Part shown: positions 23,656 to 34,360 of the stretch, piece after piece
Numbering within the stretch: position 1 is the first letter of the stretch
Layout of the letters: each line of letters begins with the position of its first letter
Assembly (NCBI GenBank): GCA_019828595.1
Contig: JAHQRK010000010.1
Coordinates: 992,001 to 1,056,000, forward strand
From: Aphanomyces cochlioides
Lineage: Eukaryota; Oomycota; Saprolegniomycetes; Saprolegniales; Verrucalvaceae
Length of the DNA: 64,000 nt
Reading direction: 5' to 3'
The notes under the pieces: generated by a model
Told to the model about the DNA's origin: nothing
Databases searched by the model: none
The model's input: only the letters and a program-made list of their open reading frames with translations
Program-made: the position numbers and the translations under genes

Positions 23656-24722
23656 TGTGCGAAGAAGCGAAATGAAAAGTGAGTGGTCGGCACAGGCGTC
23701 GACCGCTGCAGTGTGCTGGAGACACGCAAGCTTCGTCGTTTATACTGAGTGTAGTATAGTTCTAGCCGTTGCTCATGCTCGTCGCCAAAGACACGCCGCG
23801 GAAGGCTAAAGATACGCGCCAAGTGAAAGAAAACATGCAGCTAGTCAAAATCTATTGGCTAAAAAGATATATATCAAGTTGCAGTCGCAAAACTCGATAA
23901 AGCCTTTAAAATTTTATATGTTCTAAATCGATTATCTTTTATGGCAAGTTTAAGAATAGAGGTATGCTGTCTCGATAAAGGGTTGATCGAAGCACTGATT
24001 GAGAGAGCTTTCTATTCATGACGTATTATCTTTGCCCTGGTTAGGTCATTGGAGGGTCGGAGTATGGAAGTCTGTCGTTGAATGACCAAATGGTCTTTAT
24101 CATGGCATAAGTGAATCTCGCCTTTGTGGCATTGATTCACACTTTACACTTTACGCCAAGTCTATTTTACTCTCAAGCAGTCGTATTCGCTGACTTAGTG
24201 GTGACAATTGTAAAATAGAGCATGGTCGCCGTGAAATTTGCTCAGATAAAATCGAAAAGCAATCGAAGACGATGATACTTGATGCAGGGTTCGTTTCCTC
24301 AAGGCATTTCTATCTAGTTGAAGAGTAATTTGATTGTGTTGGGCGTCAACACAGCAAATCATTTCGGTGCAGAGTCATGAATGTTGAAAATCATTTGTCC
24401 CAAAATCAGGAAATCATGTATCAAGGGAATAAAGGAATCATGTGATTCCTCTTGAACGTAATGGCGAATAAGCAAGCCATTGACTTGAGGATGCGAGGCT
24501 TAGATCTACTTGCAGATGGTACGGTAAGTCAAATACGCCAATATGTTGGAAGTAAATGCTGGCTTGCATTTGAAAGTCCACTCAACTATGATTGGGGTTA
24601 GATTTTGAAGTAAATAAATAATTAGCAGTAATTGCCGATTTTTCCGTGGAAGGCTCGAATATATTCGAGCTGTCTAACTTGCATGGATGATGCACAAGTC
24701 GAGTCAGTATTGCTTTATCGCT
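23656..24722. other. AT-rich intergenic region
   Basis: About 1 kb, AT-rich, with no supported gene, RNA or repeat. Confidence 0.4.
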
Positions 24723-25070
24723 ATGGTCAATCCCGAAGCAAGCCGCTTCAGTCAACCCGAAAGCAACCACTTGAGCAAATCACCTCAAGTGTTCACCATT
24801 GCGCTATGTCCTAGCTGTCTCACGAAAGGTCCGTGGGGCTATCAAGTCAATGTGCCACCAAAGCGACAGCGACGACAGACCAATTTGTTCCAAACAAATC
24901 ACCTTCCCGATGGCAGCGTATGTGAGGCACAAGAGCCTAACCTGAAGAAACGAAGATCCGAAATGTGGTCTCCCAATACAGAGTCGGAAGAGAGCGAAAC
25001 TTCCGAAACAAGCTCAGAGAGCGATGACGATTCCGTTGACACCGATCATGATCTTGAAGTCCACCGATAA
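24723..25070 (+). CDS. Hypothetical protein with basic centre and acidic Ser/Glu/Asp tail
   Basis: A 115-residue open frame from ATG 24723. It has a CPSC-type pair of cysteines (ALCPSCLTKGPWGYQV), a basic cluster (PPKRQRRQ, a possible nuclear signal), a second basic cluster (LKKRRS) and a long Ser/Glu/Asp-rich tail. No family was recognised. The organised composition suggests a real nuclear protein, but no relative in the window supports it. Confidence 0.4.
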   Translation: MVNPEASRFSQPESNHLSKSPQVFTIALCPSCLTKGPWGYQVNVPPKRQRRQTNLFQTNHLPDGSVCEAQEPNLKKRRSEMWSPNTESEESETSETSSESDDDSVDTDHDLEVHR

Positions 25071-25844
25071 TCCTGTGTTTGCGAGACTACGTCAAAATAG
25101 TCGCCTTTTATTACCCTTCAACATGTCTTCTATCTATTTACCACAAGTGTTTAAAGCAAACACTGCTGGAAGTCAAGTCTTCATGGCACTTGTTGCCGTC
25201 ATATTGCCGAGCGCTCGGCGACTTGACATTATCTGGAGCCCTTTAAGCTCTACTTCGATACTTACAGCATTGCGAGCTGCTGATAAACCTGCATTTATAA
25301 GCCAAGTTGCTGATACTGCCTTTGGCGGCTGCTTTGCCACGCCCAACGCATACCTCCAAATGGCAAGACAGAGTTTTCCAAATTGAACAACACGACCGAT
25401 AACAAAAACCTCGACTGCTCGCTGCAGTTTATCTTGAATCCAATGATCCTCTCGATACATCTTAGTCAGTTTTTTAGTCAAGCCTTCGTGACATCGTTTG
25501 TTCGGAACGAATGGACGAAGTTGTCACACTAATTTTGGACGACACAACTTTGGAGAACCCGCATCGATACCAAGAAATTTGGAAAATTTCTCGTTGATTG
25601 CCCAGTAAGAAGGTTTTCATTGTTACTGCCATTCAGTGTCGTACAAGCACTCCTTTCATCGTCTTGGCATCGTCCATTTTCGGTGTCACTTCGACTGTTT
25701 GATTGGACGCGGGAAAAAATCTGAAAATTGCCAAGGAGGATTTTAGAATTTAGATTGGCCAGAATTATGAAAATCCTCCAATCAGAGTTAGTCAGATCGC
25801 TTTTGGCGCGAAAGGTCAAGGCTCATTTCAAATCAGATAGGAAG
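25071..25844. other. Intergenic region upstream of the triplicated family
   Basis: A minus-strand frame at 25460-25173 (MYREDHWIQDKLQRAVEVFV...) and an overlapping plus-strand frame exist, but neither has a recognised domain. The last 100 bases hold the promoter of the next gene. Confidence 0.4.
25778..25813 (+). promoter_or_regulatory. CCAAT box plus E2F-like site, copy 1
   Basis: CCAATCAGA at 25778 is followed 27 bases later by GGCGCGAAA at 25805 within TTTTGGCGCGAAA, a close match to the E2F/DP consensus. The ATG of copy 1 lies 32 bases downstream of the site's end. The same pair recurs before copies 2 and 3. Confidence 0.7.
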
Positions 25845-26495
25845 ATGGCAACGACGAGCCCAGAGAAAACCGCACGTCCGACGGAAGAGGAGCTTCTAGC
25901 AAACGATCGCGCTGTATTGGACTTTGCAAGTGAAGAGGAAGATGAGGATGAAGAAGAAGGGGAAGATGCTGAAGAGGCTGAAGAGGAGAATGCCGAAGAA
26001 GATGGCGACGAGCGACCAGCCAAGCGTCAACGTCGGGAAAAAGAGCCTTCTGCGAAAACAATTGAAGTTCCACGCAAGGCAACCTTCACACGTGCAGACA
26101 AGATCAACAATGCTATCATGAAAGCAACGGGAAACAGCCCTGGTGGATTTGCAATGTTCGACACCTCGTCCTCGATCCCCATGATGATGGTGTACAAGAA
26201 AGAAATTGCCGCAGCGCGAAAGTTTCTCACTGCCAAGAAGTACCAAGATGCATTTTGCGTTGCTATGGCTACGTATTTGAGCATGCAAGATTATGACGTG
26301 TGGTTTTCCGACACTGAGGACAGTCGTGGTGTTGAAACACTCTTTACATCGTTCTACCGTCTGTGGAACGACATTTTCAAATCCAGCGATGAAATCATTG
26401 GCCTCAAAGGACGTGATATTTTGACAGAACAGCTACGCAAGTTCGGGAACTCTGCCAAGGAAGCGTTTGATTACAACTTCAAGTGGTTTGAGTAA
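25845..26495 (+). CDS. Triplicated acidic-N-terminus family, copy 1 (intact)
   Basis: A 216-residue protein of a family I do not recognise. It has a short leader with a TEEELLANDRAVLDF motif, a long Glu/Asp run (about residues 27-55), a basic cluster RPAKRQRREK that is a likely nuclear signal, then a conserved globular part beginning RADKINNAIMKATGN and ending in FGNSAKEAFDYNFKWFE. The globular part contains AARKFLTAKKYQDAFCVAMA and MQDYDVWFSD, both conserved in copies 2 and 3. The E2F-like promoter and nuclear signal suggest a nuclear, S-phase-linked role; this is inference. This is the only copy of the three with an uninterrupted frame. Confidence 0.78.
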   Translation: MATTSPEKTARPTEEELLANDRAVLDFASEEEDEDEEEGEDAEEAEEENAEEDGDERPAKRQRREKEPSAKTIEVPRKATFTRADKINNAIMKATGNSPGGFAMFDTSSSIPMMMVYKKEIAAARKFLTAKKYQDAFCVAMATYLSMQDYDVWFSDTEDSRGVETLFTSFYRLWNDIFKSSDEIIGLKGRDILTEQLRKFGNSAKEAFDYNFKWFE

Positions 26496-26901
26496 ACCTC
26501 TCTGCCCACAAGGGGTAGCTCTAAATTGTCTCATGCCATGCACCACATTGTTTTATACTGGGATACCTCTGCAAGAACTTTACACGGTAGAGTTGATCCA
26601 GGACCTCTCCTAGTCGTAACAGCTCGCTTGAAGCCGTTCTCCGTTTCTTGAATCTATCATTTCATGTCGAAGGACGAAGACCTAGTCTCCATGTGTGTTA
26701 ACTTAGTCACGCTTTTCTCCATGAACGGTAACGACGCCTGGTATAACAACACAGGATATAACGGAGACATATTGAAGATGTCTTTATAGACTACCGTCTC
26801 TGAACGTGCCGCGACTCTATTGGCCTCAAGAAGCCATACTTCCACAATGAAAGAGGAATAGAGAATAATGTAATTTGATTGGATGAAGTAAATTGCACGA
26901 G
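26496..26901. other. Spacer between copies 1 and 2
   Basis: About 400 bases, with no gene. It ends in the promoter of copy 2, which also has an inverted CCAAT (ATTGG) near 26878, as copy 1 does near 25753. Confidence 0.4.
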
Positions 26902-26939
26902 CCAATCAGATATCATTCCAAGTCGCTGATGGCGCGAAA
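26902..26939 (+). promoter_or_regulatory. CCAAT box plus E2F-like site, copy 2
   Basis: CCAATCAGA at 26902 and GGCGCGAAA at 26931, spaced 29 bases start to start. The ATG of copy 2 follows at 26971. Confidence 0.7.
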
Positions 26940-26970
26940 AGGGAGAAGAACACCATTTCAGAATTTGAGA

Positions 26971-27592
26971 ATGGCAGCAGCACTGGTGGCGGCGAGCGAA
27001 GAAAGACCTGCGTTTATGGCAAATGGTCGCATTCTCTTTGACTTTCAACCTCAGAGAGGAGAGGATGATGAGGAAGAAGATGACAACGAAGAGGAGGAAG
27101 ATGATCCACAAGAACGTCCTGCAAAACGCCAACGACGGGAAGTCCCCGAGTCGGAAAGAATGATTGAGATCCCTCGCTCCTTATTCGAACGAGCAGATAA
27201 GATCAATGATGCTATCCTGAAAGCAACAGACAACGAAGATTGCGGGTTTATGATGTTCAACACTGCATCCTCGAACTCAATGCTGAAGATTTTCAAAAGA
27301 AATTGCCGCATCGAGAAAATATCTCAAGGAGAAAAAGTTCCAAGATTCATTTTGCGTCGCCATGGCTATCTTTTTCACCATGCAAGATTATGATGTGTGG
27401 TACTATGACACAGACGACATCAAGGGTGTTGAAAGCGCCTTCACAACCTTCCATCGTCTCTGGACTGATATTTTCAAGGAAAGCGATGAATCCATTGGAC
27501 TCAAGGGACGGCATGTCTTGACGGAACAGCTCCGTCAATTTGGCAATTCGGCTAGAGAAGCCCACCAATACAAGTTCAAATGGTTCAAGTAA
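26971..27592 (+). pseudogene. Triplicated family, copy 2, with one-base frameshift
   Basis: Begins at ATG 26971 and follows the family layout: leader ending ILFDF, Glu/Asp run, ERPAKRQRRE, then RADKINDAILKATDN. At about 27300 the frame changes: copies 1 and 3 read K-[K/R]-E-I-A-A, but here the codon for E lacks one G (AAAAGAAATT instead of an AAAAGAGAAATT type), so translation moves out of frame. In the other frame the family sequence resumes directly (IAASRKYLKEKKFQDSFCVA) and runs to FKWFK and the stop at 27592. The rest is well conserved, so the lesion is either recent or an assembly error. Confidence 0.7.
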
Positions 27593-28124
27593 GCCTTAAA
27601 TTCGCAGAGAGGCTCTGAATCCGTCTAATGTCATGAGTTTTCCTCTCTTGAACTGCCATCAAGTATTAGTACTTTCAAATGGCATGTCGTGGTAGTCTGA
27701 GAGAGCTAACTATGCCGATTCATTTTTCATTTTTGATAGTCTTCGAAACCTCGCTAGAGATGGCATGTAATGTGACGTAAGCTTATTTTCTTGGTATGTA
27801 GAGTTCTCATGCGCCTTAGTATGTCAGTTCATTTGTAAACAACGTTCTCCATTGGCAGTGCTGTTGATTGAAATGGCCATTGGGATCCACCGCAACTGGT
27901 ATAAGCATGATGACGTCTGCACGATGGTACGATGCATTCGTCTGATGGAGAGACGCTCCATGTTTCAAGTATGAAATTCATTGATCTTGCAACAATAGTC
28001 AGAAAAAATGTGAAAAATATCCCAAAAATGCGCATTTTCATTGGATTATTTAAAATGAGGGTATATTTGGCAAAAAAGATTGAAATTCAAAATGTGAAGC
28101 TGTTGGTGAACATTTTAGATCCAG
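27593..28124. other. Spacer between copies 2 and 3
   Basis: About 530 bases. No gene, RNA or repeat is supported; the 3' end merges into the promoter of copy 3. Confidence 0.4.
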
Positions 28125-28161
28125 CCAATCAGAATGCATTAAGTTTGATGATGGCGGGAAA
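28125..28161 (+). promoter_or_regulatory. CCAAT box plus E2F-like site, copy 3
   Basis: CCAATCAGA at 28125 and GGCGGGAAA at 28153, spaced 28 bases start to start. GGCGGGAAA is another accepted E2F-type core. The ATG of copy 3 is at 28208. Confidence 0.65.
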
Positions 28162-28207
28162 GGCCAAGTGAGGATGGCATGAATTGCAACATTGAAATCC
28201 AACCAGG

Positions 28208-28845
28208 ATGACGACAACAACGTTGGCAGCAAGCGAGAGGAAACCTGCATTTTTGTCCAAAGAGGAACTCAAGGCAAATGATCGAGTGCTCTTTGACTTT
28301 AACACTGACGCGGAGGAGGGAGACGAGAAGACGAAGAAGCAGATGAAGAAGAACCTCAAGAACGACCAGCCAAACGTCAACGTCGGGAAAAGCCAATATC
28401 TGATAGAACGATCGAAATCCCATGCTCCATGACGCTCAAGCGCGCAGACAAGATCAACTTGACTGTTCTCAGGGCGGCCGGCAATGGCGAAGGATGGTTT
28501 GCGACGTGTGACACATGGACATCGATTCCAATGATGAAAGTCTACAAAAGAGAAATCGCTGCGGCGCGGAAACTCGTGAAGGAGAAGAAGTACCAAGATG
28601 CATTTTGTGTTGCACTGGCAACATTCTTGAGCATGAATGACTACGATATGTGGTTTCGAGACACGGAAGACATCAAAAGCGTCGAAACAACCTTTACGTC
28701 ATACTACAAGGTCTGGACCGAAATTTTCAAGGAGAGCGACGAAACTATTGGACTCAAAGGGCGAGATGTGCTCATTAAAGAGCTGCGCAACTTTGGCCAG
28801 TCGGCGCGGGAAGTCTACGAGTACAACTTCAAATGGTTCGAGTGA
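28208..28845 (+). pseudogene. Triplicated family, copy 3, with one-base frameshift in the acidic run
   Basis: Starts at ATG 28208 with a leader like copy 1 (SKEELKANDRVLFDF). In the acidic run near 28325-28335 a base appears to be missing, so the first frame reads a Lys-rich string and stops at 28432. The second frame carries the expected EEPQERPAKRQRREK, then RADKINLTVLRAAGN through EYNFKWFE and the stop at 28845. As in copy 2, everything after the lesion keeps family conservation. An ATG at 28429 could start a shortened protein lacking the acidic leader. Confidence 0.7.
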
Positions 28846-29011
28846 AGCATCTAGCGCTGTGCTATTGTAAGGTGATCCAGTGAAAATGCATAAAACACTA
28901 TTACCGGCACATTCTATTACTCTAATTATAGACATCAACTTTTCCAACAACATTTACATTAATTAGTGTAATTCAAGTTTTCATTTTCATTTCATCAAAG
29001 ACATTGAAACC

Positions 29012-31836
29012 ATGCTGGAGGCGCGCGGCAACAGCGGCATCTTTGGCGCAGAAGACTTTGTACGCATGCCATGGCAAGCATTCTCAACGATGAAGAGATT
29101 TGTGAGCGAGGGAAATCGATTGGAGAATGCGAGCTGGCGATTATGGTACATGGAAAAGTTGAAGCGCGGTCAAAATCGGAAAAACAGTCTAGTTCAAGAA
29201 GACGACGATCCGTTCGACGACCTCGCGCTCGAATCCCACAAGTGTGTCTATTGTGACTTGGCGTCGGCTAGCTTGTCATGCAACGGATGCTGTCACGATG
29301 TATACTGCGTTGGTTGCTTTAAGCTCATTCATATGCGCGGACACTTGGCAACGCACACGGCAGTGCAATTGCCGCGCCAAAGAAGCAAGGTACACGAGTC
29401 ATCGAACGACAATATTTCTGATTGTATTTAGTCCAACGCATCACACGCACCGAAAACGTCTGCTTCATCGACGCCGAATTCAAAGCCAAAACACAAATTA
29501 CTCAACAACGCCAAAGCGTGGGAACACAAAATGGACGCACTCTTTCAGAGACTCATGGTCACCAGCTTGCATCACGATGGCGATATCAGGTTTGTCGATA
29601 TTCTATCGTATTTATAAACGTTTGCAGTGTACACAACCTACATTTACCCGACGAAAATGCGTCAACGGCGACAACGACGGAGCTGCCGTCTCGAGGAAAG
29701 CGAGCGGCTGTTTGCAACACTTGTGGGGGGCCACACATGTCTATTGCATGCCCAATGCTTCAACTGCCTGCAGCTTCAAGCATACCAACACAACTTCCTG
29801 CACCTATTCCTCCAATTCAGTGCCCAATTTGCAAAGGTCCGCATCTTCAATGCGATGACGCGCAGCCGCCAAAAAGCAAGAAACGTCTAATCTGCGGCAA
29901 TTGTCGTGGAGATCACATGACGATTGATTGCCCACAGATGCCACAGGCGTCAACGCCCAAGCACGAGAAAGCGGCGTTTGTCCGCAAAGTCTACACCAAC
30001 TACCACAACGACAACACATCCAACAGTACACACGCCTACCTGGGTGACGAAGTCTCTGTCCATGGCGTTCATGCCCGATCTTTCCATGCTGTTCCGCCTG
30101 GATCGGTTGCGCTGGCCCCGCAAGTTGAGAGCATTCAAGAAGAAGCTGAAGAGGAGGCAATTCTACCCCCTGTGTTGCCGACTTTGTCCGAGAGAAGACC
30201 TGACATTTGGATCTTGTCGGCGCTCCAAGAGATCCCCTTCGACTTGTCCATGCAGCACTTGAGTAAAGCTGGCTCATTGTGCGATACAAATTGCTGGAAC
30301 CACCACATGGAATACAAAGGTTGGGTGCTTGTCCAGCCTGCAGCTTTATCTGCCGATGGCGATGGGCTTGAAATGCCTCGGCAATGGCATCGGAGGTATA
30401 TGGTTCTGTTCAGGAATACGCTGGCAGAATACGTGGATGAACGTGCCTCCCGACCTATTGGATATGCCAACGTAAGCGAAGCACAACTTTCACTAGACAT
30501 GGACGGGATCTTGACGTTGGCAGTCACGAAGACAGCATTGCGAGCTGACGGCTGGACTTTATCCCAATGGAAATTTGAATCGATCGAAAATGCCGCTGAG
30601 GTATGCATCAACTACTGTATAAATTGTAGTCTCATTTGCATGATGTAGTGGCACGACGCATTAGCCCAAGCAAGTCGATTAAAATGGGCCGATTTCTTTG
30701 CAGAGGATAAAAACGGAGTTGAACTGGGCCAAGGACGCTTCTCTGTTGTCAAGCGCGCCAAACGCAAGTTTCCATCACAATGTGCGCAGGAGTGTGCTCT
30801 CAAGATCATTGACAAAACCGCATTTTGGTACGCAACGCTGGGGATTAATGATTTCTGACATAATTGCGTTTCCAGGGAATTGGTCAAAGGTGGAATCGAA
30901 CGCAATGATACGTTGTTTCGTGAAGTCTTGACGCAGAGTGTCCTGACGATGCGATCCCGAACGTCCCATGAATGCTTTGTCGTCCAACTGCTTTCTCTCT
31001 TCGAGACACACGACCATCTTGTACAAAACTTCATACATGAGACGACTTAATTATCTTGTAGGTTATCGAAATGGAGCTCATGCATGGCGGCGACGTCTTT
31101 GATCGCATATCAGACAAAGGTCCACTGCCTGAGAAGCAAGCTGCAATTTTTATTTCGCATCTCATTCAAGGCATCGAATTTTGTCTTCAAAATGGAGTCG
31201 TTCATCGCGACGTCAAGCTGTCTAACTTGGCTCTTGACGAAGGCACTGAATTTGGATCCCAAGACAAGTAAGTCCCCACTTTCCTGAAGAACCGACTCAC
31301 GATTCGCCTTGATAGATTGACAGTCCTGAAGCTTGCAGATTTTGGCATGGCTGCATTCGTACTCCCAAATGGAATGCTTCGTGGAAGGTGCAATCCGTAT
31401 CCTTAAGACCATAGGAAGCTCACGGATCCTGTAGATGCGGCACGCCTGGCTACGTAGCTCCGGAAATATTGCTAGCTGGAGTAAATGAAGCATACCCACC
31501 CCATGTCGACATGTTTTCGGTACTCTCGCACTTGAAATGTCTTCACTGATGATCCTGCAGGCTGGCGTTGTGTTGTACACGCTCTTATGTGGCTACGAGC
31601 CATTTTTCGGCCGCAACGACAAGGAATTGATTGCCCTCAACAAATCGGTCGTCTACTCGTTCCACCCTGAAGAATGGGCTCACATTTCAGACGACGCCAA
31701 AGATCTCATCCAACTCATGATGCAGCCCGATGCAAACGACCGAATCACGCCGCGAGAGGCGCTTCGGCATCCTTTCTTGAAAGATATTCCCGCTGGGTCG
31801 TTTGTCGGCAAAATGGCCTGTTTGCGACTATTCTAA
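29012..31836 (+). CDS. Multidomain Ser/Thr protein kinase (AreA-like motif, B-box, zinc knuckles, PH, kinase)
   Basis: About 800 residues in eight or more exons. Exon 1 starts at ATG 29012; residues about 15-50 (MPWQAFSTMKRF, RLENASWRLW) resemble the N-terminal motif of fungal AreA/GATA factors, followed by a B-box-like zinc finger (CVYCDLASASLSC through GHLATH). After introns near 29391-29430 and 29589-29627, exon 3 has three CxxCxGxHxxxxC zinc knuckles (CNTCGGPHMSIAC, CPICKGPHLQC, CGNCRGDHMTIDC) and a PH-like domain (MEYKGWVLVQP to WHRRYMVLFRNTLAEYVD). The kinase domain has the glycine loop GQGRFSVVKRA, ALKIID lysine, catalytic HRDVKLSN, DFG, and GTPGYVAPE with CAMK-like texture. It ends soon after the kinase core at 31836. 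Confidence 0.82.
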
Positions 31837-33116
31837 CGAAACGTGAACCAACCAGCACCATCGAGTGTCATGTTGAATCGAGATTGTGTATGTCGTCGTT
31901 GCTGAGGAAGGTGATGGGCATCCTCAAGACACGAGCAAAAAAACTCGAACGAGAGTATCAAGTCCAGCGTTCGATTCGTGCATGTCATCCAACAATGTCA
32001 ACTTTGAATCTTGTCGTCAAAATAGTTGCCCTCTTGTCATCGCTACTGTAGATGGCAGCAGTTGCTATGGGAGTTTTGGAGGCACCAAGAACCCACCCAA
32101 GAACTCTCTCATTGTCGTCTTCCTTCGAACAATTGGGTCAGTTCAAGGAGTGATCCATTGACTCACTCACCAGTACTGGTATGCTCCAAGCTCAGTGAGT
32201 TCCATGATTCAGCAGTGGCCATTTCCAAGAAAGCTCTCGTTAGTGTTCCGATTGCTCCATGCGTACTGTAGTGGAAATTTTTCCACAACCTGTCACGGCC
32301 ACGGCTTACACTGTACCAAAGGGGCACAATACCCACACTGACGGGCATGTCCAAAAGGCAGCCTTCCCACTCCTCCACGTCATTGACGTTGCGCCGCATC
32401 CGTCCGTCGTGGATCTTGAGGGATGTATAATTCCATCGAGCGCTCAAATTTTCCAGGAGATGCATCCACAACTTGTTGAACTTGACGAAGTTTCTAATCG
32501 ACCGATGGTGTGCGAAGTTGACAAAGCAGCCACGATTCAGGTGCTGCAGCTGGATTTGGATTAGCTAATTTCTTCTTCGATTTTATCCACGGAGGTCTCG
32601 CCATGACCAAAAGACCGTCGTCGTCTCATGCTTGATGAAAGCGTTGACGATCTCGCGATGGAAGCAGCGCGCCATGAGCTCCTGAGATAGACTGCGAGTA
32701 ATCTCTCTCGCCATCAATCATGTCTTTCTGCGACACCGAGATGTACCGAGTTGAGTCCATTGTTATTAGTTACAAATTGCACGATGTTGTACCTTTGTAC
32801 ACAAAAATGACGACCATCAGTTTAGCCTGGAGGTGGCCTTGGACAGCATTGGGCTGCTACTTCAGCATAGCACTGGCTAATGGCCTAAATATGATGGCTC
32901 TATGCATAGACCAAGGAAAGAAAGCATTGAGAGTGCTGTGGGAGTGGAGTTGGCCGTGGAATTGGAGCCCGACCAAGGTGGTCATAATTAGTTACCACTT
33001 GGAGTTGGTGGCATGTCTCCGTCTGGTCAAAATGGCTCATTCACATCCAGTTCACGGCCACATGCTGGTCGAGTGTGCCACAAATTCGAATCCCAACCAG
33101 GCAACAAGAGCAGCAC
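31837..33116. other. Intergenic region, no supported gene
   Basis: About 1.3 kb. An open frame at 32259-32564 has protein-like composition but no recognised domain and no neighbouring exons that I could join; I leave it uncalled. Confidence 0.4.
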
Positions 33117-34226
33117 ATGAGGCTCCATGGACTTGTATACGTTGTGGCCTTGGCATGTGTGGCGCAGGCTTCCATTCGGTCTCTAGCCGATGATGACACG
33201 CCTGACCCAACACCAGGGCCGACTACAACCAAGCCGACGGTTGCGCCGACTCCATCCCCAACGTCCGCCCCAACGACGACAACGGCAACGCCCAAGCCAA
33301 CGTCCCGACCAACATCAGCACCCACTCCAGCGCCCACACCTGAGCCAACTCCTGAGCCTACAGACCCGCCGACACCAGCTCCCACACCTGCTCCTACACC
33401 AGCACCGACGCCAAAGCCAACTCCGACCAAAACTCCAGCACCTACCGATCCACCGACACCTGAACCCACTCCTGAACCGTCCACGGCTCCTCCTACAACG
33501 GCGCCGTTTACCAACCTGCCGACAACTACCAAGCCCAAGACTACCAAGACGCCACTCCCAACGACGGAAGCAATCGTAGAGACGCCGCCGCCAACCACGA
33601 CAGTCTCCTCCCGCACGGGGTTAGCTAGCTGGGTCATTCCCTCGATTGTAGGGGGATGCGTCCTTGTTTTCTTGGTCATGCTCTTTATTTGCAAAGCGGT
33701 TCGACGTCGTCGATATAGCGACGACTACTCGGAGCCGAGTCCGTACAGCCAAAATCCCGCAGGGACGTACCAAGGAGCACCCGCTCGCAAAGTCGCCGTC
33801 TTGCCGCCTGCTGCCATCAACAATACCTTCATGACCAATACGTCGAGCTTCAATCAAGCGTCGACGCCTCATGAACGCGAACTCTCGGCTGTCCAAGATC
33901 GTAGCAGTATTGGCATCTACGACGGTCGCACCAGTATGAGTTACGACCGCAATAGCTTGAGCTACGATCGCAACAGCATGAACTTTGAACCAAGCAGCTA
34001 TCGATCAAGCAGCTACGCGCCAAGCAGTTATCCATCGAGCAGTCATCCGTCGAGCAGCTATCCATCGTTTGACGGACGCAATAGTCAGTCATACGACCGG
34101 TCGATCTCCGCACGGCGCGTCTGCCTCGACGAAGAGGTCGAAGCCCGCCGAACGAGCTCGAGCTATGGCCACTACCAAGACAACCGAGTCACGTCGCCCC
34201 AGAGCATTCAATCCTATACGTTTTAG
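33117..34226 (+). CDS. Secreted-type single-pass membrane protein with Pro/Thr-rich stalk
   Basis: A 369-residue protein. ATG 33117 opens a signal peptide ([18 protein letters not shown]). Residues about 25-160 are a Thr/Pro stalk of [13 protein letters not shown] repeats, expected to be heavily O-glycosylated and extended. A membrane helix follows ([20 protein letters not shown], about 175-195), then a basic stop-transfer RRRR and a cytoplasmic tail rich in Ser/Tyr with short repeats of the type SYDRNS and SSYPSS. The pattern suits a cell-wall-anchored or wall-sensing surface protein; this role is inferred from the layout. The upstream in-frame extension to 33075 lacks an ATG. Confidence 0.75.
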   Translation: MRLHGLVYVVALACVAQASIRSLADDDTPDPTPGPTTTKPTVAPTPSPTSAPTTTTATPKPTSRPTSAPTPAPTPEPTPEPTDPPTPAPTPAPTPAPTPKPTPTKTPAPTDPPTPEPTPEPSTAPPTTAPFTNLPTTTKPKTTKTPLPTTEAIVETPPPTTTVSSRTGLASWVIPSIVGGCVLVFLVMLFICKAVRRRRYSDDYSEPSPYSQNPAGTYQGAPARKVAVLPPAAINNTFMTNTSSFNQASTPHERELSAVQDRSSIGIYDGRTSMSYDRNSLSYDRNSMNFEPSSYRSSSYAPSSYPSSSHPSSSYPSFDGRNSQSYDRSISARRVCLDEEVEARRTSSSYGHYQDNRVTSPQSIQSYTF

Positions 34227-34360
34227 CGTCGTCCATTGCCCCCCATCTCCCCCCATTTCGATATTCCGCACATATTTCACGGCCAGCAATGGTTCTGGCC
34301 GTAGCAGTAGAAAAAAAGAGGACTTCCAATGTAAATCCCCCATGTAATTGAAACTTAAGT

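Noticed and set aside
25173..25460. Minus-strand frame beginning MYREDHWIQDKLQRAV
   Set aside because: No domain, no family support, and an equally open frame on the other strand.
32259..32564. Plus-strand frame of about 100 residues
   Set aside because: Protein-like composition but no domain and no adjoining exons.
33041..33694. Minus-strand Gly/Val-rich open frame of 217 residues
   Set aside because: It is the antisense of the Pro/Thr stalk of the membrane protein; the repeat composition alone keeps it open.
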